A DNA stretch of 33,289 bases from Candidatus Gottesmanbacteria bacterium (GTDB lineage Bacteria > Patescibacteriota > Microgenomatia > UBA10105 > UBA927). How positions within the stretch are numbered: the stretch's first letter is position 1; each line of letters opens with the position of its first letter. The stretch spans positions 1-33,289 of the forward strand of contig JAHFKN010000005.1 in the NCBI GenBank assembly GCA_023245355.1, read 5' to 3'. Of this stretch, positions 16,773-24,246 are shown piece after piece. The position numbers and the translations under genes are program-made. The notes below the pieces were generated by a model. The model was not told the origin of the DNA. It made no database searches and was given only the letters and a program-made list of their open reading frames with translations.

Positions 16773-16819
16773 TCCGGCTTCGCCGGACGTCACGTCGAGG
16801 AAAAACGTAGTTTTTCCTC
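16773..16819. terminator. Tandem hairpins between trmH and rpsI (bidirectional terminator)
   Basis: TCCGGC/GCCGGA (16773-16787, TTC loop) and GAGGAAAAAC/GTTTTTCCTC (16797-16819, GTA loop). The second, with an A/T-rich upper stem, lies 6 bases after the rpsI stop codon. It is the probable end of the ribosomal superoperon and, read the other way, of trmH. A trailing U-tract is weak. Confidence 0.55.
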
Positions 16820-16825
16820 AGGACA

Positions 16826-17284
16826 TTAACGCTTCGGGGATTGCTTCCGTGCGCGTGATTTGTGGGCAAATCCTGCCTTGATGCGTTGTTTCTTCCGTGA
16901 GTCACGGGTCATGAAACCGCGCTTTTTGAGAATCGGACGGAATTTTTCTTTATCAGTTTTTTCCAGTGCACGTGCAATACCGTGAACCGTAGCACCGAGC
17001 TGTCCTGCATGTCCGCCGCCGGTTAAAAGAATACTGGTAACAAATCTTCCGATCGTGTTGGTCGTCCTGAACGGTTCCAGATATACTTTTTTCGCAACCT
17101 CTCCCGGGAAATATTTTTCTGCGGGAATACCATTGACGATACAGTCACCCTTGGCAACCGTCACACCGTTTATCACGGCGCTTTCTTCTTTTGCTACATA
17201 TAAACGCACCCGTGCGGTCGCATTTTTTCTGCGCCCGACAGCTTCGTAATACGTAAGTTTTTCTGATACCTGATCTTCAGTCAT
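16826..17284 (-). CDS. rpsI: 30S ribosomal protein S9
   Basis: A 152-aa S9 with the start YYEAVGRRKNATARVRLY, the middle LTGGGHAGQLGATVHGIARA and the basic tail FAHKSRARKQSPKR that reaches into the P site to contact tRNA. It is slightly longer than the usual 130 aa because of the N-terminal MTEDQVSEKL. Last gene of the superoperon, 3 bases after rplM, in the classic rplM-rpsI pair. Confidence 0.97.
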   Translation of the reverse strand: MTEDQVSEKLTYYEAVGRRKNATARVRLYVAKEESAVINGVTVAKGDCIVNGIPAEKYFPGEVAKKVYLEPFRTTNTIGRFVTSILLTGGGHAGQLGATVHGIARALEKTDKEKFRPILKKRGFMTRDSRKKQRIKAGFAHKSRARKQSPKR

Positions 17285-17287
17285 ATA

Positions 17288-17716
17288 TTATGTAGTAAAT
17301 TTACTCCCGAATTCATGCGCACCCTCGGCACTGACGTGCAGTCTCGCTATCATCCCGTGGCGCAGTCTGTTTTTCGGCAGCATTCCCATAACTGCGATCC
17401 GTATTAAATCCGTCGGTTTATCCCGTCTCACCTGCCACAAGGCTTTTGCCTTGAGTCCTCCCGGATATCCGGAATACCGAGTATACAACTTTTCCTTCTC
17501 TTTGTGACCGGTGACTTTAACATACTTAGCATTGATAACAACCACGTAATCGCCGCAATCCAGATTCCGGACAAAATACGGTTTGGATTTACCGATCAGT
17601 TTTGCCGCAATTTCAACGGCAACGCGACCCAATATTTTATCTTTTGCATCAATAAGCACCCAGGAGCGGGAGATTTCACTTGCTTTTGTTGCTTTGGTAG
17701 ATTTCGTTGCGTTCAT
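17288..17716 (-). CDS. rplM: 50S ribosomal protein L13
   Basis: A 142-aa L13 with SRSWVLIDAKDKILGRVAVE, the central GDYVVVINAKYVKVTG and the C-terminal MLPKNRLRHGMIARLHV. It is an early-assembly 23S rRNA binder. Preceded by rplQ with a 15-base gap and followed by rpsI. truA, often found between rplQ and rplM in Gram-positive genomes, is absent here. Confidence 0.97.
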   Translation of the reverse strand: MNATKSTKATKASEISRSWVLIDAKDKILGRVAVEIAAKLIGKSKPYFVRNLDCGDYVVVINAKYVKVTGHKEKEKLYTRYSGYPGGLKAKALWQVRRDKPTDLIRIAVMGMLPKNRLRHGMIARLHVSAEGAHEFGSKFTT

Positions 17717-17731
17717 ATATGGATCCGTATA

Positions 17732-18226
17732 TTATTTACCCAAACTTTTTGCCGGCTTTGCTTTCCGTTTTGGTTTTTCTTCAGTTACGACTTCTGCTTC
17801 CTGAACCTTAGAGTCTTTTTTAACTTCTTTGGCTGCCTTGGCAGCTTTTGCAACCGCCGGCTTTACCGGGGCTGCATCTACAAATTCCAGATACACCATT
17901 TCGGACGCATCCCCGATGCGGGATCCTAATTTTATAATCCGTGTGTACCCGCTCGTGCGTGAAGCGAATCTCGTTTTTACCATGTCGGAAAGCAACGTAT
18001 ATGTTGCCGTATCCGAAATTATCTTCTGGGCTTTGACAAGCGCACCTGACGAACCGCGTTTCACCTGGGTGATCAGTTTTTCGACCGTCGGCTGTATGGA
18101 CTTTGCCTTGGCCAGCGTCGTATGAATCCTGCCGTGTTCAATCAGAGCACGGGAAAGATTCCGGAATAACATTTTCCGTTCATCTTTATTTCGGCCCAAT
18201 TTACGTCCAAAATACCCGTGTTTCAT
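17732..18226 (-). CDS. rplQ: 50S ribosomal protein L17 with a charged C-terminal tail
   Basis: A 164-aa L17; the core (residues 1-116) begins MKHGYFGRKLGRNKDERKML and includes LIEHGRIHTTLAKAK. After about residue 117 an Ala/Lys/Glu-rich low-complexity tail of nearly 50 residues follows (AAKAAKEVKKDSK...KPKRKAKPAK), absent from the 127-aa E. coli protein. Lies between rpoA and rplM. Confidence 0.96.
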   Translation of the reverse strand: MKHGYFGRKLGRNKDERKMLFRNLSRALIEHGRIHTTLAKAKSIQPTVEKLITQVKRGSSGALVKAQKIISDTATYTLLSDMVKTRFASRTSGYTRIIKLGSRIGDASEMVYLEFVDAAPVKPAVAKAAKAAKEVKKDSKVQEAEVVTEEKPKRKAKPAKSLGK

Positions 18227-18233
18227 ACGCGTC

Positions 18234-19154
18234 TTATACGTTCAGTGCGACTCCCTTTTCCCGTAATTTCTCTTCGACGATCGAGAGGGATTTGGCACCC
18301 AAGTTTTTAATCTTCATGAGTTCTACTCTGGGAGTTCCCAACAGTTGTCCGATGGTTTCTATACTGCCGCGGGACAATGCATTCACAATGCGGGTAGGAA
18401 TATCGAGTTCCTCAATACGCATTTTGAGCACTTCGTCCGAAATAGACGGCGTCACGGCGACTGCATCGTCAGACACTTTTGCTTTGGGTTCGTACACCTG
18501 CAAAAAGTAAGAAACAAGCACTTTGGACGCTCTCTTCAGCGCATCAAGAGGAGCGACTGTTTCATCGGTCCAGATTTCCATAACGAGCTTGTCCAAATTC
18601 GTCATCCGTCCTACACGGGTTGCATCTACGCGGTAATTTACCCGGAGTACCGGACTGTAGAGCGAATCCATCGGAATGCGGCCGACTTCATCAAGATGCC
18701 GTTCATCCGCCTGGACATATCCGAAGCCTTTTTCGACCGTAGCCTGCAGATCAAGCTCTGCTTTTTTGTCGGTAAGCGTCGCTATATGTAAATCAGGATT
18801 CACGATGGTCACCCCTGCAGATACTTCAAAATCTCCTGCCGTGACATCTCCCGGTCCTTTTTTGGATAATTTCAGTACTGCCGAATCCGCGTCTTCCAGA
18901 GACAACCGGACTTTTTTAAGATTCAAAATAAGTTCAACCACATCTTCCTTAAGACCGGCAAGCGTACTGAACTGATGTGAAACACCGGCGACTTTGATGG
19001 ACGTTATCGCGGCTCCGGAAAGAGACGACAATAACACACGTCTCAGACTGTTTCCGAGCGTGTGACCATATCCCTGTTCCAACGGCTCGATGACGAACAT
19101 GCCGTATCCGGGTTTTTCGACCTCTGTTTTAATAGCGAAATTTGGATCTATCAT
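18234..19154 (-). CDS. rpoA: DNA-directed RNA polymerase alpha subunit
   Basis: A 306-aa alpha subunit. The N-terminal dimerisation domain contains GYGHTLGNSLRRVLLSSLSG and LDKLVMEIWTDETVAP; the C-terminal domain (about 235-306) has the helix-hairpin-helix with IPTRIVNALSRGSIETIGQL and the ending LREKGVALNV. Slightly shorter than E. coli (329 aa) but complete. It is separated from rpsD by 65 bases in which no SD is near the ATG; a TATTAT box lies just upstream on the minus strand, so an internal leaderless start is possible. Confidence 0.97.
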   Translation of the reverse strand: MIDPNFAIKTEVEKPGYGMFVIEPLEQGYGHTLGNSLRRVLLSSLSGAAITSIKVAGVSHQFSTLAGLKEDVVELILNLKKVRLSLEDADSAVLKLSKKGPGDVTAGDFEVSAGVTIVNPDLHIATLTDKKAELDLQATVEKGFGYVQADERHLDEVGRIPMDSLYSPVLRVNYRVDATRVGRMTNLDKLVMEIWTDETVAPLDALKRASKVLVSYFLQVYEPKAKVSDDAVAVTPSISDEVLKMRIEELDIPTRIVNALSRGSIETIGQLLGTPRVELMKIKNLGAKSLSIVEEKLREKGVALNV

Positions 19155-19219
19155 ATAATATGAGCTTGGTGCAGAGATAACTTACGCGTATAAGCCACCG
19201 CTGCCTTTGCCCTACCTCC

Positions 19220-19840
19220 TTAACGAGAATAATACTCGATAACCAATTGTGTATTTATATCTTCTTTCACGTCATCACGCTCCGGCAATCTGACAACCTT
19301 ACCGGTTCCCGATTGACGGGCCAGCCAACCAGCCGGAACAAATGTCTTATCATCCAGCATTTTTTTAATGGCCGGAATGTTTGCTGATTTTGCTTTCAGT
19401 GTTATGACTTCGTCTTTTGCAACCAGATAGGAAGGAATGTTTACCTTTTTTCCGTTCACAAATACGTGTCCGTGAGATACAAACTGACGTGCTGACGTTC
19501 TGGTAGGAGCAAGTCCCAACCGATACAGCGTGTTATCCAGTCTGCGCTCCAGAAACTGTACCAGCATGTCGCCGGTATTGCCGCGCCATTTCCGTGCCAT
19601 CGCATAATAACGGCGGAATTGCCGTTCCATAATTCCGTACAGACGCTTCATTTTCTGCTTCTCGCGGAGCTGCGTTCCGTATCCGGAAATCTTTCTGCGC
19701 ATTTTCTGACCGTGTTGCCCCGGAGGAACATTGAGACGACGCAGAAGTCCGGCATGACTTTTGGTGCCGATCGTTTTAAGGCCTAAATCAATGCCTTCTT
19801 TGCGTGCTAATCTGTTTTTCGGTCCTGTATATTTACCCAT
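19220..19840 (-). CDS. rpsD: 30S ribosomal protein S4
   Basis: A 206-aa S4 of usual length. It starts MGKYTGPKNRLARKEGIDL; the S4 RNA-binding domain contains LDNTLYRLGLAPTRTSARQF and VSHGHVFVNGKKVNIPSYLV. The N-terminal zinc-knuckle cysteines found in some S4 proteins are absent. S4 nucleates 16S 5'-domain assembly and in E. coli represses the alpha operon by binding the leader upstream of rpsM; a structured leader is present at that place here. ATG 19840 was chosen over an upstream start at 19876 by family alignment; it begins 4 bases after the rpsK stop. Confidence 0.96.
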   Translation of the reverse strand: MGKYTGPKNRLARKEGIDLGLKTIGTKSHAGLLRRLNVPPGQHGQKMRRKISGYGTQLREKQKMKRLYGIMERQFRRYYAMARKWRGNTGDMLVQFLERRLDNTLYRLGLAPTRTSARQFVSHGHVFVNGKKVNIPSYLVAKDEVITLKAKSANIPAIKKMLDDKTFVPAGWLARQSGTGKVVRLPERDDVKEDINTQLVIEYYSR

Positions 19841-19844
19841 AGTG

Positions 19845-20216
19845 TTATACTCTCCGTTTTTTCTTCGGACGCACACCGTTATGCGGAATCGGCGTCACAT
19901 CAGCAATAAGCGAAATTCCCAACCCGACTGCTTTAAGCGCGCGGAGCGCCGCATCACGGCCCGCTCCCGGTCCTTTGATGTAGACTTCTACTTCACGGAG
20001 TCCTGCATCCATCGCTTTGCGTGCCACGCCTTCTACTGCGGTTGTTGCTGCATACGGGGTTGCTCTGCGGGCACCTTTAAATCCCACCAGACCCGATGAG
20101 CCCCAGAACAATGAATTGCCGTGCTCGTCGGTTATCGTTACCAGTGTGTTATTAAACGTCGCGGTAATATATACGCGGCCTTTTGTCGGAATAGTCTTGG
20201 TAATTTTTGTTGCCAT
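19845..20216 (-). CDS. rpsK: 30S ribosomal protein S11
   Basis: A 123-aa S11 with [20 protein letters not shown], the loop [14 protein letters not shown] and the C-terminal [20 protein letters not shown] that is highly conserved in the platform protein. Lies 3 bases after rpsM and 4 before rpsD. Confidence 0.97.
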   Translation of the reverse strand: MATKITKTIPTKGRVYITATFNNTLVTITDEHGNSLFWGSSGLVGFKGARRATPYAATTAVEGVARKAMDAGLREVEVYIKGPGAGRDAALRALKAVGLGISLIADVTPIPHNGVRPKKKRRV

Positions 20217-20219
20217 AGG

Positions 20220-20630
20220 TTACTTTGTTTCCGCTGCCGGTGCATCCTGCTTTGCGCGGTCTTCTTTCTTCAGGGCTCCGACGGTCATACGCTTGCCCCG
20301 TTTAGTACGTGCATTTGTCCTGGTCCGTTGACCCCGGCTCGGCAGTTTATGTGAATGCCTCATGCCGCGGTACGATTTGATTTCAACTAAGCGTTTGATA
20401 TTGTTTCCGACAGCCCGGCGCAGATCTCCTTCTACCATCGCCTCTTTTTCGATAATCTTGGTAAGCTTACTCACCTCATCGTCGGAGAGCGTTTTAAATC
20501 TCCGTGATCCGTCGAGTTCTGCCTTGACTAAAATCGCCTTTACGTTAGATCGTCCTATACCATACAGATAGGTAAGGGCAATGTCTAATCGTTTCTCGTT
20601 TGGTAAATCAACTCCAGATATACGTGCCAT
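20220..20630 (-). CDS. rpsM: 30S ribosomal protein S13
   Basis: A 136-aa S13 with ARISGVDLPNEKRLDIALTY, the helix-turn region YLYGIGRSNVKAIL and the basic block SYRGMRHSHKLPSRGQRTRT. The C-terminal tail continues past the usual end with KKEDRAKQDAPAAETK. No Shine-Dalgarno sequence directly precedes its ATG; instead a long hairpin ends 10 bases upstream. First gene after the structured rpmJ-rpsM gap. Confidence 0.97.
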   Translation of the reverse strand: MARISGVDLPNEKRLDIALTYLYGIGRSNVKAILVKAELDGSRRFKTLSDDEVSKLTKIIEKEAMVEGDLRRAVGNNIKRLVEIKSYRGMRHSHKLPSRGQRTRTNARTKRGKRMTVGALKKEDRAKQDAPAAETK

Positions 20631-20640
20631 AACTTTTTAC

Positions 20641-20678
20641 TCGGAGGGGCAAACCCAGAAAGGGTTTTCCCCTTCCGA
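20641..20678 (-). promoter_or_regulatory. Long leader hairpin upstream of rpsM
   Basis: TCGGAGGGGCAAACCC (20641-20656) pairs with 20662-20678 around an AGAAA loop, with one mismatch and one bulge. It occupies the position where E. coli S4 binds the alpha-operon leader. A second hairpin, CCTGAA/TTCAGG, is at 20714-20730. A role in feedback by S4 is inference from position. Confidence 0.5.
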
Positions 20679-20751
20679 CGCTTCGCTGCCTCCCTTTTCT
20701 GTTGTGTCCTCAGCCTGAAATAAATTCAGGCATCGGATAATTATTCATGTC

Positions 20752-20865
20752 TTATCCTTGTCGTTGTTTATGCTTCGGATTTTCGCAAATAACAAACACC
20801 CGCCCTCTCCGGCGGACAATTTTACATTTTCTGCACATTGGTTTAATACTTGCTCGGACCTTCAT
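20752..20865 (-). CDS. rpmJ: 50S ribosomal protein L36
   Basis: A 37-aa L36, found by reading the frame between infA and rpsM. It starts [14 protein letters not shown] and ends with PKHKQRQG. The zinc ligands C11, C14, C27 and H32 are all present, so this is the zinc-binding form. It lies 7 bases after infA, the usual infA-rpmJ-rpsM order. Confidence 0.96.
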   Translation of the reverse strand: MKVRASIKPMCRKCKIVRRRGRVFVICENPKHKQRQG

Positions 20866-20872
20866 AATCCCT

Positions 20873-21091
20873 CTATTTCATTCTGTACGTGATCCTTCCT
20901 TTAGTCGGATCATACGGTGTCATCTCGATTTTTACCCGGTCACCCGGCATGATCCTGATAAAATGCAGACGCATTTTACCGGACAGATGACACAACACAA
21001 TATGGCCGTTTGGTAACTTCACTCGAAACAACGTATTCGGCAAACATTCTGCAACCTCACCGTCAATCTCTATATTTCCCTGATGTGCCAT
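20873..21091 (-). CDS. infA: Translation initiation factor IF-1
   Basis: A 72-aa single OB-fold protein, standard length, with [20 protein letters not shown] and [20 protein letters not shown] followed by the ending [11 protein letters not shown]-1 binds the A site of the 30S subunit during initiation. It is the first ribosomal-operon gene after the AlkP-superfamily block and has its own strong promoter. The whole 5' UTR folds into a hairpin whose 3' arm contains the only SD-like stretch (AGAGGGAAG). Confidence 0.96.
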   Translation of the reverse strand: MAHQGNIEIDGEVAECLPNTLFRVKLPNGHIVLCHLSGKMRLHFIRIMPGDRVKIEMTPYDPTKGRITYRMK

Positions 21092-21099
21092 AAAATAAC

Positions 21100-21135
21100 A
21101 ACAAACTTCCCTCTTAGTTAGAGAGGGAGCTTGTT
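21100..21135 (-). promoter_or_regulatory. Hairpin occupying the infA 5' leader
   Basis: Plus 21100-21114 and 21122-21135 are near-perfect complements with the 7-base loop TAGTTAG. In the mRNA the stem starts about 3 bases after the predicted transcription start and ends 8 bases before the ATG. Its 3' arm contains AGAGGGAAG, so ribosome access may be controlled. The U-rich stretch after it also resembles an attenuator. Confidence 0.55.
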
Positions 21136-21144
21136 AAGAGTCTT

Positions 21145-21173
21145 ATTGTACCGCATACGGGGTGTTTGGTCAA
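21145..21173 (-). promoter_or_regulatory. Strong promoter of infA and the alpha operon
   Basis: On the minus strand TTGACC (plus 21168-21173, 5 of 6), a 17-base spacer and TACAAT (plus 21145-21150, 5 of 6). It lets infA through rpsI be transcribed independently of the inserted block upstream. Confidence 0.75.
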
Positions 21174-21199
21174 CCGGGGCAATCCTGTCGGTTTTAGCC

Positions 21200-22834
21200 T
21201 CAAAAATACCCATCGTTTATGAGTTTTTTCCGTTTCTCCGTATCGAGCCAGTCGGGAAATTCGCCGCTGACGGAAGCGTACTTGGGAGACGCGCGCAAAA
21301 TATTTTCCAGCGCATCATCCAGTTTTCCGGCGATATCCAGATGAGTACCCAAAACATTATTTTGTTCCAGCGGATCTTTCATGAGATCAAACAACTCCAC
21401 ATAATGCCTGTCTTCTGAATTGTTTTTATACATCTTCCACCTGTTGTTTCTGATCGACACAATTGCGTCACCGCGGTGTTCTCCTATAAGGTACCGCTGC
21501 CCGACCTGCTGCTCCCCCCTGCCTTCCAGCACCGGCACGGCACTCTGCCCTTCCAGCGGAGCAGTCGGCCGGATACCCACAAGATTGAGCAGCGTCGGAT
21601 AAATATCAATCGCCTGAATCAACTCATGAAACACGCCGTTCTGCACTCTCGGGACCGCCATGATAAACGGGGCGTGTACCGCAGTATTATAGATATTCCA
21701 TGCGTGTTCAAATTCTCCGTGTTCCATAATTTCTTCCCCGTTATCAGAAAGGATTATGACGATGGTTTTCCGTTTCACTTCGGGCAGACTGACAAAATCC
21801 AACAATGCTTTCATATCGGCGTCCACCTGATACAACCGTTCGTCGTACAGGCTTTTTATGTAGGTAACCATCTCAGGGTCACCTTTGTCCACTAAGGCCC
21901 AGTACCAGCTGATATGCAGATAATACTGTTCATAGAGCGGCAACGTCCAAAACAATTCTTCCGCCTGTTTAAGATCTCCGTTTGCGACAAACGTCCCCAA
22001 CTGAGACACGATACGGCTGTTGCGCCCGGAACTTTCCGCGGTATCGCTTCCTATAAGACGCTGTTGGAATTGCGTAATCACATACCGGTAAAACGGAATC
22101 GTACTTACGTGAAATTCATCCTGTGTTACCGGAATAAACGGAAACATGCGCGTATTCGTAAATTTCCATGGTCCCTTTCCCGGCAAATACGGCGCATGCG
22201 GAGCGTAGGTATGCAAAAACATAAATGTCGGTTTATCACCCCGGAATAACGGCAATAGCTCCTTGTATTTTGCCGGCCAGTCCGGCAACGTACCGTCTAT
22301 GTGATGAAACTCGGTAAATCCGCGTTCCAACCCCTTATCAAGCGGCAGATTAATATCGTCAGTAATCCCCGCCCAAACGGCGCGGTATCCGTTGTTTTTC
22401 AGCACGTTTGTAAACGTCGGGATATCAGGATTTAACGAATCCTTCAGCGCCTCAATGACATGGTGCGTACTCGGATATAATCCGGTAAAAATCGACATAT
22501 GACTGTCGAGCGTAAACGATGTCTGGGTAAAAAAACGGGAAAACAGAATGTTTTTTTTGGCAAACGCACACAAGTTAGGCGTCGTATCACGGCTATACCC
22601 GTAACAGGGCATTTCATCCGCACGCATCGTATCCAGATTTACAAGAATGATATTACAGTCCGGACACTTGGGCAGACCGGGAACGGCAAATGGCAGTCTG
22701 TATATGATTTCATTGCGTGCTCTCCGGGCTATTCCCGGCGCCCACACCATCACGGCGATGACACCGGCAATTCCCACCATGAATACGGCCATACGCGTAT
22801 GGTTTATGAAAAAATTCAATACGGTTGACCTCAT
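21200..22834 (-). CDS. Membrane-anchored sulfatase-like (AlkP superfamily) hydrolase, copy 1
   Basis: A 544-aa protein with one N-terminal transmembrane helix (about residues 13-33) and an extracytoplasmic sulfatase/AlkP-fold domain. Metal-binding D68 is in NIILVNLDTMRAD, and the second metal pair is in ILSDNGEEIMEHG. The nucleophile segment reads SFTLDSHMSIFTG, where Thr108 occupies the position of the formylglycine-forming Cys, so it is probably a phospho- or phosphoglycerol/phosphoethanolamine transferase or hydrolase rather than a sulfatase. A CxxC pair (C57, C60) sits directly before the first strand. It begins 3 bases after the stop of the paralogous gene upstream, as one transcript. 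The insertion at about residues 215-330 is lineage-specific. Substrate unknown. Confidence 0.83.
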   Translation of the reverse strand: MRSTVLNFFINHTRMAVFMVGIAGVIAVMVWAPGIARRARNEIIYRLPFAVPGLPKCPDCNIILVNLDTMRADEMPCYGYSRDTTPNLCAFAKKNILFSRFFTQTSFTLDSHMSIFTGLYPSTHHVIEALKDSLNPDIPTFTNVLKNNGYRAVWAGITDDINLPLDKGLERGFTEFHHIDGTLPDWPAKYKELLPLFRGDKPTFMFLHTYAPHAPYLPGKGPWKFTNTRMFPFIPVTQDEFHVSTIPFYRYVITQFQQRLIGSDTAESSGRNSRIVSQLGTFVANGDLKQAEELFWTLPLYEQYYLHISWYWALVDKGDPEMVTYIKSLYDERLYQVDADMKALLDFVSLPEVKRKTIVIILSDNGEEIMEHGEFEHAWNIYNTAVHAPFIMAVPRVQNGVFHELIQAIDIYPTLLNLVGIRPTAPLEGQSAVPVLEGRGEQQVGQRYLIGEHRGDAIVSIRNNRWKMYKNNSEDRHYVELFDLMKDPLEQNNVLGTHLDIAGKLDDALENILRASPKYASVSGEFPDWLDTEKRKKLINDGYF

Positions 22835-22836
22835 GA

Positions 22837-24216
22837 TTATTTTCCGGAACTTTTCGTCGGCTGCAGGGATAAGCCATGAATATATAAGGCATCAATGAGC
22901 TCTGACGCTTTCGTACTGCCGCCGGAAAACAGATCTTCCGTCTCTTTGGGATCCTTATTGATGTTGTACAGTTGTTTCATCTGCGATTCTTCATCCATGA
23001 TGAGTTTCCACTGATCATACGTCCGCAGGGCCTTTTGAAATGTTGCATACCGGTACGATGTTTCGGCAAACACGTTCAGCCGGAGATCTTTCCCCGTCAG
23101 CGCGGGCACAAGCGTGGTACCCCGAAGCTGCATACTGAATTGCGGATCAGGGGTTTTTCCGATAAGGGAAAAAATGGTCGGAATAATATCTATAGAGCGG
23201 ACCTGCGTAGATATTTTTTTGTTCCCCGGCGTTCCCGGGACAACCAGTATGAGCGGAATATGAAGAACCTCGTCAAATAACGTCATACCATGATCAATCC
23301 TTCCATGCTCATAAAACTCGTCCCCGTGGTTGGATGTAAATATGACGATAGTTTTTTCTGACAGCTGTAACGATTCGATTTCACTGATAATTTGCCGTAC
23401 GGACGTATCTAACCGTGCTGCTTTTTCATCATAAATGCTGCGCAAAAACGAAACGTCGTCCCCCGTCAGGAAAATTTTTCCGTTTTTTACCCCTTCCTCA
23501 CGCAGCGATTTTTGTTCCTCCGCCGAACCGGTCAGTTTTCCCGCATAGGAAGCACTCACATACCGACGGTCAAGTCCGCCCTGAGGGATATATTGTCCGT
23601 GGACGTCAAATCCGTGGATGAACAAAAACATTTTTTCGTTCCTGTGTTTCCGGATAAATTCCGTCGCTTTCGGAAGCACCGAAAGCAACCCGTCAAACGC
23701 ATCACCGCTTACATACTCGTCAAATCCTTTATCAAAACCGTACGATGCGGAAAGCGCAGCTCCTCCTGCAAAACCGCCGGTAACGTATCCCATCAATTTA
23801 AGATTTTCTGCAAGCGTCGTAAGAGCCGGCGCCGTTTCGGATAATCGTGCAGGGATGAATTCTTTTTTCGGATCATCCGGAATCAATTCCTTGTTCAGGA
23901 TGCCGTGTGTTGAAGGGTATGTCCCGGTCATGAGGCTCATGGCGGCGGGCAATGTCCACGGGGCTACGGAAAACGCCCTGGTAAATACGTATCCTTTTTT
24001 GGCTAATGCATCGAGTGTCGGTGTAGTATTTCTGGGATTCCCATATACGGAGAGCGCATCTGCACGGAGCGGATCTATAACGACTAAAAGAATATTACAG
24101 TCTTTGCATTGACCCTCAATACCCGACCTCCGGACAAATACCTGCCGTATCACCAATCCTGCAGCAGCCAACATTGCTATGAACATGATTAGCTTCACCA
24201 CGTTCCATCTGTTCAT
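22837..24216 (-). CDS. Membrane-anchored sulfatase-like (AlkP superfamily) protein, copy 2
   Basis: A 459-aa paralogue of the following gene: an N-terminal transmembrane helix, then a CKDC motif (C37, C40) right before NILLVVIDPLRAD (D48). The nucleophile position is again Thr (T88 in APWTLPAAMSLMTG). The second metal motif reads FTSNHGDEFYEHG, with Asn where the family normally has Asp (SDHGE), so metal binding may be altered. Other blocks are intact: STHGI after the nucleophile helix and SIDIIPTIFSLIG near the C-terminus. ATG 24216 was chosen; an in-frame TTG at 24225 is the only upstream alternative. It is divergent from the Cys-rich gene and shares an overlapping promoter region with it. 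Confidence 0.83.
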   Translation of the reverse strand: MNRWNVVKLIMFIAMLAAAGLVIRQVFVRRSGIEGQCKDCNILLVVIDPLRADALSVYGNPRNTTPTLDALAKKGYVFTRAFSVAPWTLPAAMSLMTGTYPSTHGILNKELIPDDPKKEFIPARLSETAPALTTLAENLKLMGYVTGGFAGGAALSASYGFDKGFDEYVSGDAFDGLLSVLPKATEFIRKHRNEKMFLFIHGFDVHGQYIPQGGLDRRYVSASYAGKLTGSAEEQKSLREEGVKNGKIFLTGDDVSFLRSIYDEKAARLDTSVRQIISEIESLQLSEKTIVIFTSNHGDEFYEHGRIDHGMTLFDEVLHIPLILVVPGTPGNKKISTQVRSIDIIPTIFSLIGKTPDPQFSMQLRGTTLVPALTGKDLRLNVFAETSYRYATFQKALRTYDQWKLIMDEESQMKQLYNINKDPKETEDLFSGGSTKASELIDALYIHGLSLQPTKSSGK

Positions 24217-24226
24217 AATAATCAAC

Positions 24227-24233
24227 TATAATA
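24227..24233. promoter_or_regulatory. Overlapping divergent -10 boxes
   Basis: TATAAT on the plus strand (24227-24232) overlaps TATTAT on the minus strand (plus 24228-24233). The plus box ends 14 bases before the ATG of the Cys-rich gene; the minus box ends 11 bases before the ATG of sulfatase-like copy 2. One symmetric element may drive both genes. Confidence 0.5.
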
Positions 24234-24246
24234 CAAGTATACGGCT

